Below, piece after piece: positions 50,005 through 59,076 of a stretch of 64,000 nucleotides of DNA (the stretch's first letter is position 1; every line of letters starts with the position of its first letter). The translations under genes and the position numbers were made by a program. The stretch lies in NCBI RefSeq assembly GCF_026410925.1, contig NZ_CP112972.1, positions 1,860,001 through 1,924,000 of the forward strand. Direction: 5' to 3'. Source of the stretch: Halovenus salina (GTDB lineage Archaea; Halobacteriota; Halobacteria; Halobacteriales; Haloarculaceae). Under the pieces are notes generated by a model. The model was not told the DNA's origin. It did no database searches and worked only from the letters and a program-made list of their open reading frames with translations.

Positions 50005-50838
50005 ATGGATTTTGCGTTCTCTACCAACGCCTTCCGCGAGTACGACCTCGTCGAGGCAATCGAGATACTGGGCGACATCGGCTACGACGGCGTCGAGGTG
50101 TTGCTCGATACGCCGCACCTCTATCCGCCGGAGGCTACCGAGGAAGACGTCGAGCGTGTCCGCGAAGCGGTCGACGACGCCGGACTCGAAATCAGCAACT
50201 GCAACGCCTTCATGCTCACCGCCATCGAGGACTTCCATCACCCCTCGTTCATCGAGGAGGACCCCTCGTACCGACAGCGCCGCATCGACTACACCCTCGA
50301 CGCCGTCGAGACCACCGCCGCCCTCGGCGCAGACCACCTCTCTATCGAACCGGGCGGCCCGATTCCCGAGGGCCGCTCGCGTGCCTGGGCGCTCGACACC
50401 TTCGAGGACGGGCTTCGGGAGGTACTCGAGAGAGCCGAGGAGGTCGGCGTCGACGTGATGGTCGAACCTGAACCGGACCTGCTGATAGAGACTTCTGCGC
50501 AGTTCCTCGAACTGGCGGACAGAATCGACTCGCCGCGCCTGAGATGTAACTTCGACGCCGGCCACTTCTTCTGTGTCGGCGAACAGCCCGCCGACCTCGT
50601 CGAGACACTCTCGTCGTACACCACCCACTACCACCTCGAAGATATCCCGGCGAGCAGGGAACACGAACACACCCAGCTCGGCGACGGCGGCATGGACATC
50701 GAGGGCGTCCTCGACGCCATCGCGGCCGACGGCTACGACGGCTACGTCACCGTCGAACTCTACCCCTACGAGGAGACAGCCGCCGAGACGGCCCGCGAGG
50801 CGCTGGCGTATCTCGCCGACAACGGCTGGACAGGATGA
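50005..50838 (+). CDS. TIM-barrel sugar-phosphate isomerase/epimerase family protein 1 (EboE-like)
   Basis: A 277-residue AP-endonuclease-2/xylose-isomerase-fold protein. Seen: FSTNAFREYDLVEAIEIL, GYDGVEVLLDTPHL, metal-ligand strands HLSIEPGGPIPEG, DVMVEPEPDLL, CNFDAGHFFCVG and THYHLEDIPA, and VTVELYPYEE. It ends in an ATGA overlap with the UbiA gene and begins 3 bp after the TatD-like gene. A protein of this fold (EboE) belongs to the ebo cluster. Reaction unknown. Confidence 0.85.
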   Translation: MDFAFSTNAFREYDLVEAIEILGDIGYDGVEVLLDTPHLYPPEATEEDVERVREAVDDAGLEISNCNAFMLTAIEDFHHPSFIEEDPSYRQRRIDYTLDAVETTAALGADHLSIEPGGPIPEGRSRAWALDTFEDGLREVLERAEEVGVDVMVEPEPDLLIETSAQFLELADRIDSPRLRCNFDAGHFFCVGEQPADLVETLSSYTTHYHLEDIPASREHEHTQLGDGGMDIEGVLDAIAADGYDGYVTVELYPYEETAAETAREALAYLADNGWTG

Positions 50839-51731
50839 CCGTCGCCGGGACCGTTCGCTCCTACGCGACGCTGTTTCGCCTCCCAAATCTCTGGACTGCA
50901 CCGCCGGATGTCCTGCTCGGCGCGGCACTCGTCTCCACCGGGGCCGGCATCCGCCCGGGGCCGCTGGCTGGCCTCTGTGTTGCCTCTGTCTTCCTGTACG
51001 CGGCGGGGACGACGCTGAACGACTACGTCGATGCCGAGGAGGACGCCCGCGAGCGACCGGACCGACCAATTCCCTCCGGGGATGTCTCTCGGACTGCCGC
51101 GCTTGCCGTCGGTGCCGCCTTCCTCGCCTGCGGCATCGCGGTTGCGGCGCTTGTCCGACCCCTCTCTGGCGGTGTTGCCGCCGCGCTCGCGGCGTCTATC
51201 CTGCTGTACGACGGCGTCTTCAAACACCGACGGGTCGGCGTGGTCTTCATGGGCGGTGCCCGGGGACTGAACGTCCTCCTCGGCGTCTCGCTCGCCGGCA
51301 CGCTCGACGTGTCTCCCGCCGTCCTGGCAGTTCCGGCGGTTGTCCTCGGCTACATCGCGGCGGTCACGTTCATGGCGGCTGGCGAGACGACCGGCGACAA
51401 CCGCGGCGCTGTCGCGCTCGCCATCGCGGCCGTCGCGCTAGCTGGACTCGCGGTCGTGGTCCGCCTCGTCGCCACCTCGCAAGGAACCGCCGCCGCGGCG
51501 CTCGCGCTGGTCTTTGTTGTCGGCTTTCTCGCCTGGACCGGCCGGGCGCTTCGGCGGGCCTACCACGACCCGAGTCCGGCGACGGTCGGCCCGGCGGTCG
51601 GGGTCTGTGTGCTCGCACAGGCGGTCCTCGACGGCGCGTTCGCGGCGACTGTCGGGCCTGCCTGGGGGCTTGTTACTGCCGGACTGCTCGTTCCGGCGGT
51701 CGCTCTCTCCCGTGTTTTCGACGTGACGTGA
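50835..51731 (+). CDS. UbiA family prenyltransferase (EboC-like)
   Basis: A 298-residue membrane prenyltransferase with about eight or nine helices. Seen: the first Asp motif NDYVDAEEDARERPDRPIPS (NDxxDxxxD plus the RP-x-P follow-on) and a second motif region YDGVFKHRRVGVVFMGGARG with LNVLLG. UbiA enzymes attach polyprenyl groups to small aromatic or sugar-type acceptors in the membrane. In the ebo cluster EboC is a UbiA protein. Co-translated with the TIM-barrel gene before it; a 40-bp gap follows. Confidence 0.88.
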   Translation: MTVAGTVRSYATLFRLPNLWTAPPDVLLGAALVSTGAGIRPGPLAGLCVASVFLYAAGTTLNDYVDAEEDARERPDRPIPSGDVSRTAALAVGAAFLACGIAVAALVRPLSGGVAAALAASILLYDGVFKHRRVGVVFMGGARGLNVLLGVSLAGTLDVSPAVLAVPAVVLGYIAAVTFMAAGETTGDNRGAVALAIAAVALAGLAVVVRLVATSQGTAAAALALVFVVGFLAWTGRALRRAYHDPSPATVGPAVGVCVLAQAVLDGAFAATVGPAWGLVTAGLLVPAVALSRVFDVT

Positions 51732-51771
51732 CAGCAGAAACTGGTTTGTCGCTGGCGGCAAAGAATCCGAT

Positions 51772-52617
51772 ATGGTCGACCTCGCCTTCTCGACGAACAC
51801 GTATACCCGCTTTTCGCTCCCACAGGCCCTCGAACGGATTGCCGACGCCGGCTACGACGGCGTCGAGATACTGGCCGACGACCCCCACGCCTTCCTGCCG
51901 GAGTTCGACTCCCAACAGCGGACGGCCCTCGACCAGGCGCTCGACGAAACCGGTCTCGACGTGTCGAACGTCAACGCCAACACCGCGGTCGGCTACTACG
52001 ACGACGCCCCGCCGTCTGCCTTCTTCGAGCCCAGCCTCTGTACGGCGACCGACGAGGACCGCCGCTGGCGCATCGAGTACACTAAAGACGCAATCGACCT
52101 CGCCGAGCGGGTCGACTCGCCGGCGGTTTGTGTCACCTCTGGCCGCCCGCTTGCGGGCAACCCGCCCGAACGGGCTCGTGAGTATCTCCGTGACTCCCTG
52201 CACGAGATTCTCGACTACGCCGAGCCACGGGGCATCGACGTGGGTATCGAGTTCGAGCCAGAACTGCTCGTCGAGTGCACCGCCGAGGTGCTCGACCTCA
52301 TCGACGAGATGGGTCGGGACGGACTCGGCATCAACCTCGACGTTGGACACGCGGCGGTCTACGGTGAGGACCTCGCGGAGACGATTGCACAGAGCCAGGG
52401 CCACATCACCGGCGTTCACCTGGAAGACATCGTCGGGGGCCGCCGGGGCAAACACTACCACCGGATTCCCGGTGAGGGCGACCTCGATTTCGAGGCCGTC
52501 TTCGCCGCCCTCGACCGAATCGGGTACGACGGCTATGCAACACTGGAGCTGTACACGTATCCAGACGAACCCGACCGCGCCGCCAAAGAGGCGCTGGCGT
52601 ACCTGACCGACCGGTAG
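51772..52617 (+). CDS. TIM-barrel sugar-phosphate isomerase/epimerase family protein 2
   Basis: A 281-residue protein of the same fold as the gene at 50005, with clear parallels (LAFSTNTYTRFSLPQALERI; GYDGVEILADDPHAF; GIEFEPELLVECTAEVLD; NLDVGHAAVYG; TGVHLEDIVGG; ATLELYTYPDEPDRA). It is therefore a diverged paralogue within one operon; metal-binding Glu, His and Asp positions are kept in both. The pair may act on successive intermediates. Reaction unknown. It converges with the luciferase-like gene. Confidence 0.84.
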   Translation: MVDLAFSTNTYTRFSLPQALERIADAGYDGVEILADDPHAFLPEFDSQQRTALDQALDETGLDVSNVNANTAVGYYDDAPPSAFFEPSLCTATDEDRRWRIEYTKDAIDLAERVDSPAVCVTSGRPLAGNPPERAREYLRDSLHEILDYAEPRGIDVGIEFEPELLVECTAEVLDLIDEMGRDGLGINLDVGHAAVYGEDLAETIAQSQGHITGVHLEDIVGGRRGKHYHRIPGEGDLDFEAVFAALDRIGYDGYATLELYTYPDEPDRAAKEALAYLTDR

Positions 52618-52632
52618 CCGCCCCGAGTCACC

Positions 52633-53634
52633 CTACAGCTCTGGCGCGACCTCGTCACCAAGCCGGTGGATGCAGTCGATCATCTCGTCGGTGCCAACGC
52701 CGGGGTGGTAGGTGCGGAAGATGAAGTGAACGTCGTCGCCGAGTGCCTCTCTGTAAGTATCAAGCTCGTCGGTCACCTGTGCTGGCGTGCCGAAGATGGC
52801 CTGCTCTTTGAGTTCGTCTCTGCGCTCGGCGTCGAGTTCGTCGACGGCTTCGCCCGAGAAAATCTCCTCGTAGCGCCGCTGGATGTAGAGGTAGCCCTCT
52901 TTCATGGCCTCCCAGGCCTCCTCGCGGGAGTCGCCGACCCAGCCGTGCTGGATGACATAGGTCTGGAAGTCTCCGTCGTTCCTCTCGTCCTCGCGGACGC
53001 TCCGGATGTCCTCGACGCGCTTTTTGACGCCACCGACAGAGAGGGCCGACGGCGCACACCACCCTTCGGCCTGGCGTGCAGCCCGGCGGACGGCGGGCTT
53101 TGCGGCACCGCCGAGCATCAGCGGAATCTCACCCTCCGGCTTCGGCGTTATCGACACGTCGCTTGGCACGTCGTGAAACGCCGACTCGTATGCCAGCTCG
53201 CCCTCGCTCCAGGCCCCTCGGAGGAAGGGGACGAGATCTGCCAGCCGGTCGGCACGCTCCTCGCGGGGGACGCCGAAGGCGTCGAACTCCCGGGGATTCG
53301 AGCCAATCGAGAGCCCCAGGGTGAGCCGTCCGTCGGCGATGAGGTCGACGGTCGCGGCGTCTTCGGCGAGACGAATCGGGTCGTAGAGCGGTCCAAGCGC
53401 GATACAGGACCCAATCTCGATTTCGTCGGTCTCGGCGGCCATCGCCGACAGCGTCGGCATCGTCGCCGAGAGATAGCCGTCCTCGGCGAAGTGGTGTTCC
53501 GACACCCAGGCGCTGTCGAGGCCGGCGGCCTCGATTTCGCGGGTCAGTTCGAGTACTTCGTCGTAGAGGTCACTCGGCATGCGGTCGTCGTCTGGCCGCT
53601 GTTGGGCGGTGAACAGTCCAGTCCCGAGTTGCAT
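52633..53634 (-). CDS. LLM class flavin-dependent oxidoreductase
   Basis: A 333-residue luciferase-like monooxygenase-fold protein using FMN or F420. Seen: the N-terminal QLGTGLFTAQQRP strand, SAWVSEHHFAEDGYLSATM, GSCIALGPLYDPIRLAEDAATVD (shortened here), LTLGLSIGSNPREFDAFG and GGAAKPAVRRAAR. These are standard for the bacterial-luciferase-like family. Substrate cannot be read. It faces the ebo-like operon tail to tail. Confidence 0.88.
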   Translation of the reverse strand: MQLGTGLFTAQQRPDDDRMPSDLYDEVLELTREIEAAGLDSAWVSEHHFAEDGYLSATMPTLSAMAAETDEIEIGSCIALGPLYDPIRLAEDAATVDLIADGRLTLGLSIGSNPREFDAFGVPREERADRLADLVPFLRGAWSEGELAYESAFHDVPSDVSITPKPEGEIPLMLGGAAKPAVRRAARQAEGWCAPSALSVGGVKKRVEDIRSVREDERNDGDFQTYVIQHGWVGDSREEAWEAMKEGYLYIQRRYEEIFSGEAVDELDAERRDELKEQAIFGTPAQVTDELDTYREALGDDVHFIFRTYHPGVGTDEMIDCIHRLGDEVAPEL

Positions 53635-53756
53635 ACCCTCACGTCGTTTGCAAGGGGGTTAAGCATTGGTGTGTTGTCACACAACACCACCCCCTGTATC
53701 AGTCACGCTATCGGCTGTGGCTGTCGAGGCTGATTTCACAGGGGCAGAGACGCGCT

Positions 53757-54191
53757 TTAGTCGGTCAGCCGGACCGTGACAACTGGCACCGGCGACCGAC
53801 GGACAACTTTCTCTGCGACGCTACCGATGAGGTAGTGGTCCAGACCGGTCCGGCCGTGGGTGCCCATCACCACCATATCCATCCCCTGGTCGTCGACGTA
53901 GTCGAGAATTGCCGTCTTGGGGACACCCTCAACGATAGCCGTTTCGACTGGAACGTCGTCGCCAACCAACGCAACCGTGTTGTCGACGGCGTTCTCGGCT
54001 CGCTCGTGTTCGGCGTCAGTCCAGGCCTCTATCGAGAGGCCACCGGTCGGGCTCTCGAAGCGGTTGCGCGTGTCGACAACCGAGAGAACGTGCAGCGTCG
54101 CACCAGTGCGGTCGGCGAGGGTTTCGGCGTGTTTCGCGGCCGCTGCGATGCTGTCACTTCCGTCGGTCGGGAGGAGGATGTTGTCGTACAT
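53757..54191 (-). CDS. Universal stress protein UspA family
   Basis: A 144-residue UspA domain. Seen: YDNILLPTDGSDSIAAAAKH at the N-terminus and the ATP-binding VMGTHGRTGLDHYLIGSVAE with GS-x-x-E-K-V-V-R-R-S-P-V-P-V, so it is of the nucleotide-binding type. The ATG before YDNILL is used; a 12-codon extension upstream overlaps no signal. It lies 25 bp after the TauE-type gene on the same strand and may be co-transcribed with it. Confidence 0.92.
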   Translation of the reverse strand: MYDNILLPTDGSDSIAAAAKHAETLADRTGATLHVLSVVDTRNRFESPTGGLSIEAWTDAEHERAENAVDNTVALVGDDVPVETAIVEGVPKTAILDYVDDQGMDMVVMGTHGRTGLDHYLIGSVAEKVVRRSPVPVVTVRLTD

Positions 54192-54216
54192 AGGTGCGTG
54201 AACGACCCCGGCCAAC

Positions 54217-55308
54217 TTAGAAGCCACCGGCTGCCATCACGAATAGTGCAACGGCGATAATCGCAAAGAGGACACCGACGCCTTTCTTGATGAAACTTGT
54301 ATCCAGTGTCGCTGAGACGTACGGCGCAATCTGGCCACCGGTGACTGTCGCTGGCACCGTCCAGATGACCATATTCCAGGGGGTTGAGGCGAGGCTGATG
54401 CTGTGACCGCCGGGAACGTATTGGCCACCGAAGACGTGGACCAGCGACGCCAGCACCGCGGTCAACGCGACGACGATGTGATTGGTGCCGATGGCGACCC
54501 GCACGGGAACTTTGGTTCGAAGCATCGAGATGATGCCTAGCTCGCCGATACCGAAGCCAGCGAGTCCCTGAAACACGCCGCCGACGCTGTAGTTGGCAAA
54601 GCGTTCGAGATATCCTCCACGAGAGTAGCTGTAGTCGTTGCCGTCGCGGTCGACCCGTCTAACGGTACCGTCTTCAGCTGTCTCGACGCCGGCCGGTCCG
54701 AGCTTTTCAGCGTCGTTCGGCATCGAGCCCCCGTCGGCCGAAACCTCGGCTCTCTCCTCGGGTCCGTCGCTCTGGTTGGGTTCCTCGTGGCCCAGGTCGG
54801 CCTTGAACAGGAGATACGAGGCGGTCAACAGCGCCAGTCCGAGCAGCAGGTGAAACACCGGCGCGGGAATGACAAAAGAGAGCAATGCACCGGCGACGAC
54901 GAATGGCACACCACCCGCGACCAGCGTGATCGCGAGGCGTCGGTCGACCAGTCCGTACTGGATGAACGCGAGCGCGGAACTGGAGAGGCCGAACGACTCG
55001 CTGATGAGCCCGACTTTCACGAGCGTCTCGGGGGTCAGTGTCTCGCCTGCGATGATCGGAAAAATGAAAATGAGGAAGGGGACGAACAGGGCGGACCCGC
55101 TGATACCGACTGTATTGACGATTGTCGCGCCGACGATAAAGGGGATAAAGAGCCACCAGTACTCAAACCAGTAGCTCGCTCCTGACCCCTCTGTTGGGGC
55201 CCCGAAGTACACGCCCACCACGAACAACAGCGGGGCGAGAAATACAAACACATGCTGATACTTGAGGAATGTCTTCTGAACAGTGTCCGACCGTGTGGAC
55301 GTATTCAT
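54217..55308 (-). CDS. TauE/SafE family sulfite exporter-like permease
   Basis: A 363-residue membrane permease of the TauE/SafE family with about nine helices, moving sulfite, sulfonates or related anions. Seen: two homologous helical halves (GISGSALFVPFLIFIFP and GLAGFGIGELGIISML, each with the glycine-rich loop) joined by a long charged cytoplasmic linker (~190-255) that includes VSADGGSMPNDAEKLG and is not usual in the family. A uspA gene follows. Substrate unassigned. Confidence 0.85.
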   Translation of the reverse strand: MNTSTRSDTVQKTFLKYQHVFVFLAPLLFVVGVYFGAPTEGSGASYWFEYWWLFIPFIVGATIVNTVGISGSALFVPFLIFIFPIIAGETLTPETLVKVGLISESFGLSSSALAFIQYGLVDRRLAITLVAGGVPFVVAGALLSFVIPAPVFHLLLGLALLTASYLLFKADLGHEEPNQSDGPEERAEVSADGGSMPNDAEKLGPAGVETAEDGTVRRVDRDGNDYSYSRGGYLERFANYSVGGVFQGLAGFGIGELGIISMLRTKVPVRVAIGTNHIVVALTAVLASLVHVFGGQYVPGGHSISLASTPWNMVIWTVPATVTGGQIAPYVSATLDTSFIKKGVGVLFAIIAVALFVMAAGGF

Positions 55309-55417
55309 TGCAGCGTGACGCCACGGTTGGAAATTCCAGCATAAGTGCGTTGTCTTCTATGCTATTTGTTCTGATAATTCATGTAAAATTCTCAGCGGTG
55401 GCGTGTCCTCGAAAACC

Positions 55418-55915
55418 TTACTCCGCTGTGGCCGCGACTGCGTTTCGCCGCTCACGGCGCTGTTCGAGCGCGATGTCTCTGAGTTCCTCCTGTGCGTTGG
55501 TCGGACACTCTAGGCTCGGAACGTTCGTCGGTCGCTCGTCGGCGTTCAGTGCGACGAAGCTGAAAAACGAGGCCGCCGCGTCCTCTGTGAGGTCGTCGCT
55601 CGGCCGCTCGACCTGCACGTCGACTTTGACGTCGATGCTCGTCTCGCCGGTGTCGAAGACGTAGCCGGTCACCGTGACGACGTCCCCGAGTTCGATGGGC
55701 TGGATAAAATCGACGTGGTCCATCGACGCCGTGACGACCTGCCGCCGGCTGAACCGCCGTGAGGCGATTGCGCCACAGATATCCATCCAGTGGAGCACCG
55801 ACCCCCCGAGTGCCCGGCCGAGATTGTTGGTGTCGTTCGGCATCAGTATCTCGCTCATCTCGGTGTATGACTCCTGTAACGTCGACGTCTCTCCGACTGG
55901 CTGTTGGGCCTGCAT
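55418..55915 (-). CDS. Acyl-CoA thioesterase (hotdog fold)
   Basis: A 165-residue hotdog thioesterase of the YciA/BACH type that hydrolyses acyl-CoA. Seen: MSEILMPNDTNNLGRALGG with the catalytic Asn/Asp region, VLHWMDICGAIASRRFS helix, VTASMDHVDFIQPIELGDVV and VDVQVERP. The N-terminal ~20 residues (TLQESYTEM) look like the usual lead-in. A 100-bp gap with AT-rich DNA (AGCATAAGTGCG... ATGCTATTTGTTCTGATAAT, ~55339-55378) separates it from the TauE-type gene. Confidence 0.88.
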   Translation of the reverse strand: MQAQQPVGETSTLQESYTEMSEILMPNDTNNLGRALGGSVLHWMDICGAIASRRFSRRQVVTASMDHVDFIQPIELGDVVTVTGYVFDTGETSIDVKVDVQVERPSDDLTEDAAASFFSFVALNADERPTNVPSLECPTNAQEELRDIALEQRRERRNAVAATAE

Positions 55916-55998
55916 ACGACGCCGTAGCTGACCGGCTCACATAACACTGTTCTATTTGTGCTAGTGCAAATCTACTTGTTCTGGCGCTCGCCGGGTGC

Positions 55999-57609
55999 TC
56001 ACACTTGGTCGGGGACGGTGAAGACGACGGTGGTGCCGTCGTCGGTGTCGAAATCGAGCTCGCCGCCCATCGTGGTCACGGCCCACTTGAGTTGCCACAG
56101 TCCCAGCCCCGTCCCGTGTTCGAGTGCCGTCTCGGTGCCGGCATCAAGCGAGGCGATTTCTGCCGCCGGAATACCCGGTCCGTCGTCGTCGACCCTGACC
56201 TCGTAGGCGTCGCCATCCGCCGAAACGACGATGTCGACGGCGCTCTCGGCGTACGTGACGGCGTTTTCGATGGCGCTTTCGAGCGCGCCGTGGACGGCCT
56301 CGCTGTTGGTCTCGACGGTGGCGGCCTCGGGCAGGTCGAACGAGACGTCGACGCCCTCGGTCTCGGTCTCCTCGACGGTCGTTCGGACTGCGTCGAGTAA
56401 ATCGACCTGTGAACTCGCCTGTGAGGAGGAGACGAATTGGTCGATGGTCCGGGCGCTCTCCCCGAGGTCGGCGATTGCGTCGGCGGTGTCGACGATGGTC
56501 GTAGCGTGGCCGTTCTCGTGGTGCTGGTCGAGCACCTCAGCGTGGCTCTTGACCACCTCGACCTTGTTCCGAAGATTGTGCCGGAGAACACGGTTGAGAA
56601 CCGCGAGCCGCTGCTCACGGAGATTGTGTTCGGTCACGTCGTGGAGGCTCACGAGCGCGCCGAGTTCGCGCCCGTGCTGGTCTGTCACCGTCGAGACCTG
56701 CGCGTCGTACTGGCGGGTCCCCTCGGTTGTTTCGAGCGTGACTGTCTCCGTCGCCGAGAGCTGTTCGATATCGTGGTCGAGCACTACCGACAGCGGCTCG
56801 CCGTGGGTGGCGTCAGGGGAGTGCCCGAGTGCGTCGACTGCTGCTTCATTGAGTTTGATGAGGCGGTCGTGGGTGTCGACGACGAAGACGAGGTCGTCGA
56901 TCTCCCGGGCGATTTCGCGCTCGCCTATCGTTCCGACTGCCGGCGTCGACTCGAAGGTGCCGTACCGAAACAGGGCGAACCCGAGCGCGAGCGTCGGAAT
57001 CGTGAAGGTGACCAGGTACGACTCGGCGACCGTCGCCGGCTCGGAGAGTGCATTCGCGGTGTTGAGACCGATGACGGCCGCCAGCGGGGCAACGCTGAGA
57101 CTCACGCCTGCCCGCAGCGACAGGTGGCTGTACTCGGCGGTCGTCTTGAGGACGATGCCGACCCCCAGCGCCAGCAGGCCGAACATGTACACCGCGACCA
57201 CGCCCCCGACAATCAGGCCGAGAATAGAGTTACCCGTCGGCGTCATCAGCTGGAACACCAGCCCGCCGGTACCCAGAGCGTAGGGAACCAGCAGAAGGCC
57301 GATAGTCCGCCGATTCAGACGCGTGTACCGACCGGAGTACTGGAGCCCAAACAACCCCCAGGGGAGACACCACAGTGCAACGCCGAGCAATCCCGGCACC
57401 GCCCACAGTGCCTGTGTCTGTGCCTCCGAGCCGATGACGAGACTTCCGACCCCACCGGCGAGACCGCTGAGCCCGAAGAGGACGACGAAGACGGCAAACG
57501 ACACCACGCCGGGCTCGTCCCAGCGGCGGTAGCTGTAGAAACCGAGCGAGCACAGAACGATACTCACGAAAATGCCGCCGCCAAACAGCAGTTCCGCAGT
57601 GGAGACCAT
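55999..57609 (-). CDS. Sensor histidine kinase with seven-TM input domain and PAS domain
   Basis: A 536-residue membrane kinase. Seen: N-terminal seven-helix block (histidine-kinase 7TM-type, ~5-215: LLFGGGIFVSIVLCSLGFY onward); a PAS-like domain (~225-335: IDDLVFVVDTHDRLIKLNEA); the H-box VLNRVLRHNLRNKVEVVKSH with the phospho-His; and an ATPase domain with NAVTYAES, VDDDGPGIP and GTGLGLWQLKW. This is the common haloarchaeal type. The ATG before VSTAELLFG is used; an upstream extension has no sensible protein character. No response regulator lies beside it, so its partner is elsewhere. Confidence 0.92.
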   Translation of the reverse strand: MVSTAELLFGGGIFVSIVLCSLGFYSYRRWDEPGVVSFAVFVVLFGLSGLAGGVGSLVIGSEAQTQALWAVPGLLGVALWCLPWGLFGLQYSGRYTRLNRRTIGLLLVPYALGTGGLVFQLMTPTGNSILGLIVGGVVAVYMFGLLALGVGIVLKTTAEYSHLSLRAGVSLSVAPLAAVIGLNTANALSEPATVAESYLVTFTIPTLALGFALFRYGTFESTPAVGTIGEREIAREIDDLVFVVDTHDRLIKLNEAAVDALGHSPDATHGEPLSVVLDHDIEQLSATETVTLETTEGTRQYDAQVSTVTDQHGRELGALVSLHDVTEHNLREQRLAVLNRVLRHNLRNKVEVVKSHAEVLDQHHENGHATTIVDTADAIADLGESARTIDQFVSSSQASSQVDLLDAVRTTVEETETEGVDVSFDLPEAATVETNSEAVHGALESAIENAVTYAESAVDIVVSADGDAYEVRVDDDGPGIPAAEIASLDAGTETALEHGTGLGLWQLKWAVTTMGGELDFDTDDGTTVVFTVPDQV

Positions 57610-57652
57610 TGTCTGTTCTTTCAGCTCAGGAATAAAAAAACGGTGTGACGAA

Positions 57653-58921
57653 TTAGATACGAGTAATTTCCTCGACAGGCCACTGGCTGAGGAGTTCGAC
57701 GCCGTCCTCGCGGACGACGACCATCTCTTCGACACGGACGCCCTGCCGGCCTGCGGGCTCCTGTGTCTCGACGGCCATCGTCATCCCCTCCTCGATTTCG
57801 ATGGGGTGGTCCGGCGAGAGACCGCGCCAGATGAGCGGCGTCTCGTAGAGCTGAAGCCCCAGCCCGTGTGCCCAGTGGTTGGTGGTCATCTGCCAGGGCT
57901 CCTCGGCCCCGTAGTAGTCGGCGTGTTCGCCCTCCATATCCGGGAATCCCTTGGCGATTTCGTCGGTGGTCGCGCCGGGCTCGATGCGCTCGAGCACGTC
58001 GTAGAGGTTGTCCCGCGCGATTTCGTAGGCGTCTTGCTGCTCCTGGGTCGGCTCGCCCATCGAGAACGTCCGGTAGTAACAGGAGCGATAGCCGAGATAG
58101 CCGATGTTGTAGAAGTCAGCATAGACCAGGTCGCCGGGCCGGAGCATCCGGTCGGTGGTGTTCGCCTGGTGTTTGGGCCAGGTGTTGGGGCCGCTGGTGA
58201 GGTAGCCGCCGCCGACGAAGGCACCGTGACGCCACAGCTCCTGGGCGGCTTCGCCCCAGATTTCGTTCTCTTTCATCCCTGGCTTTGCGGTCTCGGTGAT
58301 ACGCTGGAAGCCAGCCTCACAGATGGCGGCCACCATCCGGAGACACTCGATTTCGTCCTCGGTTTTCGTCTTGCGGGCGTCGAGCATCACGTCCTGGGCG
58401 GTGCCGGTGTCGACCTCGACGCCGGCGTCTTCGAGCGCACCGACAAGGCCCTGGTTGCCGATATCGAGCCCCAGACGCTCGTTTTCCACGCCGTACTCTT
58501 CCATGGCGTCGGCGACCAGCTCGGCCATCTTCGAGAGGAGGAACTGCCGCGCTGAGTCGCGAGCGGAGGCACGAGGCACGTTCCCCAGGCCGGGACAGGC
58601 ATACCGGATGTCGTCGAGCCACGGGCAGTTCTTGCGCTGGTTCGAGGCGTGGTCGGCGGTGTCCCAGTGGACGATGTCGCCGTCCTCGGTCAACAGCGTG
58701 TAGTGGTCGGCCCCGCTCCCGCCGGTCATCGCCAGTCCAGTCACGTACCGGATGTTGGGGTCCGAGACCAGGAGGAGCGCACCCAGGTCGCTGTCCTGCA
58801 GGCGGTCGAGCGCGCGCTCTTTGCGCTCCTTGCGCAGGCGCTGGGTGTCGATACGCTGCTCCCAGTCGACTGCCTGGGTTCCGAGCGTTCCCTCCATGTA
58901 GTCGCGTTCGTGAAACGTCAT
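57653..58921 (-). CDS. M24 family Xaa-Pro peptidase
   Basis: A 422-residue creatinase/prolidase-fold metallopeptidase. Seen: an N-terminal substrate-domain with LLVSDPNIRYVTGLAMTGG, then the pita-bread catalytic half with RPGDLVYADFYNIGYLGY (metal Asp pair region), WAHGLGLQLYETPLI (His), and EEGMTMAVETQEPAG with VRVEEMVVV (Glu ligands). The metal Asp in YADF and Glu residues look conserved. The ATG at 58921 is preferred over an adjacent GTG. Substrate unassigned. Confidence 0.86.
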   Translation of the reverse strand: MTFHERDYMEGTLGTQAVDWEQRIDTQRLRKERKERALDRLQDSDLGALLLVSDPNIRYVTGLAMTGGSGADHYTLLTEDGDIVHWDTADHASNQRKNCPWLDDIRYACPGLGNVPRASARDSARQFLLSKMAELVADAMEEYGVENERLGLDIGNQGLVGALEDAGVEVDTGTAQDVMLDARKTKTEDEIECLRMVAAICEAGFQRITETAKPGMKENEIWGEAAQELWRHGAFVGGGYLTSGPNTWPKHQANTTDRMLRPGDLVYADFYNIGYLGYRSCYYRTFSMGEPTQEQQDAYEIARDNLYDVLERIEPGATTDEIAKGFPDMEGEHADYYGAEEPWQMTTNHWAHGLGLQLYETPLIWRGLSPDHPIEIEEGMTMAVETQEPAGRQGVRVEEMVVVREDGVELLSQWPVEEITRI

Positions 58922-59044
58922 CACTGGCCGTTCGACTGGGTGGCACTAAACCGTGCTGTTCCGTCTGTCACAGCGCCGCTGGCGCACTGCTCGCCCAATG
59001 AAACATGTTGACATCCCGCTCCCTTCTTGGAAATTAATGAGAAG

Positions 59045-59053
59045 TATTATATT
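59045..59053 (+). promoter_or_regulatory. TATA element of the peptide-binding lipoprotein gene
   Basis: TATTATATT, 24-32 bp before the ATG at 59077, the leaderless distance; the 155-bp gap before the gene is AT-rich towards its end (GGAAATTAATGAGAAG). Confidence 0.6.
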
Positions 59054-59076
59054 GCGACCCACCATTAATATCTCGC

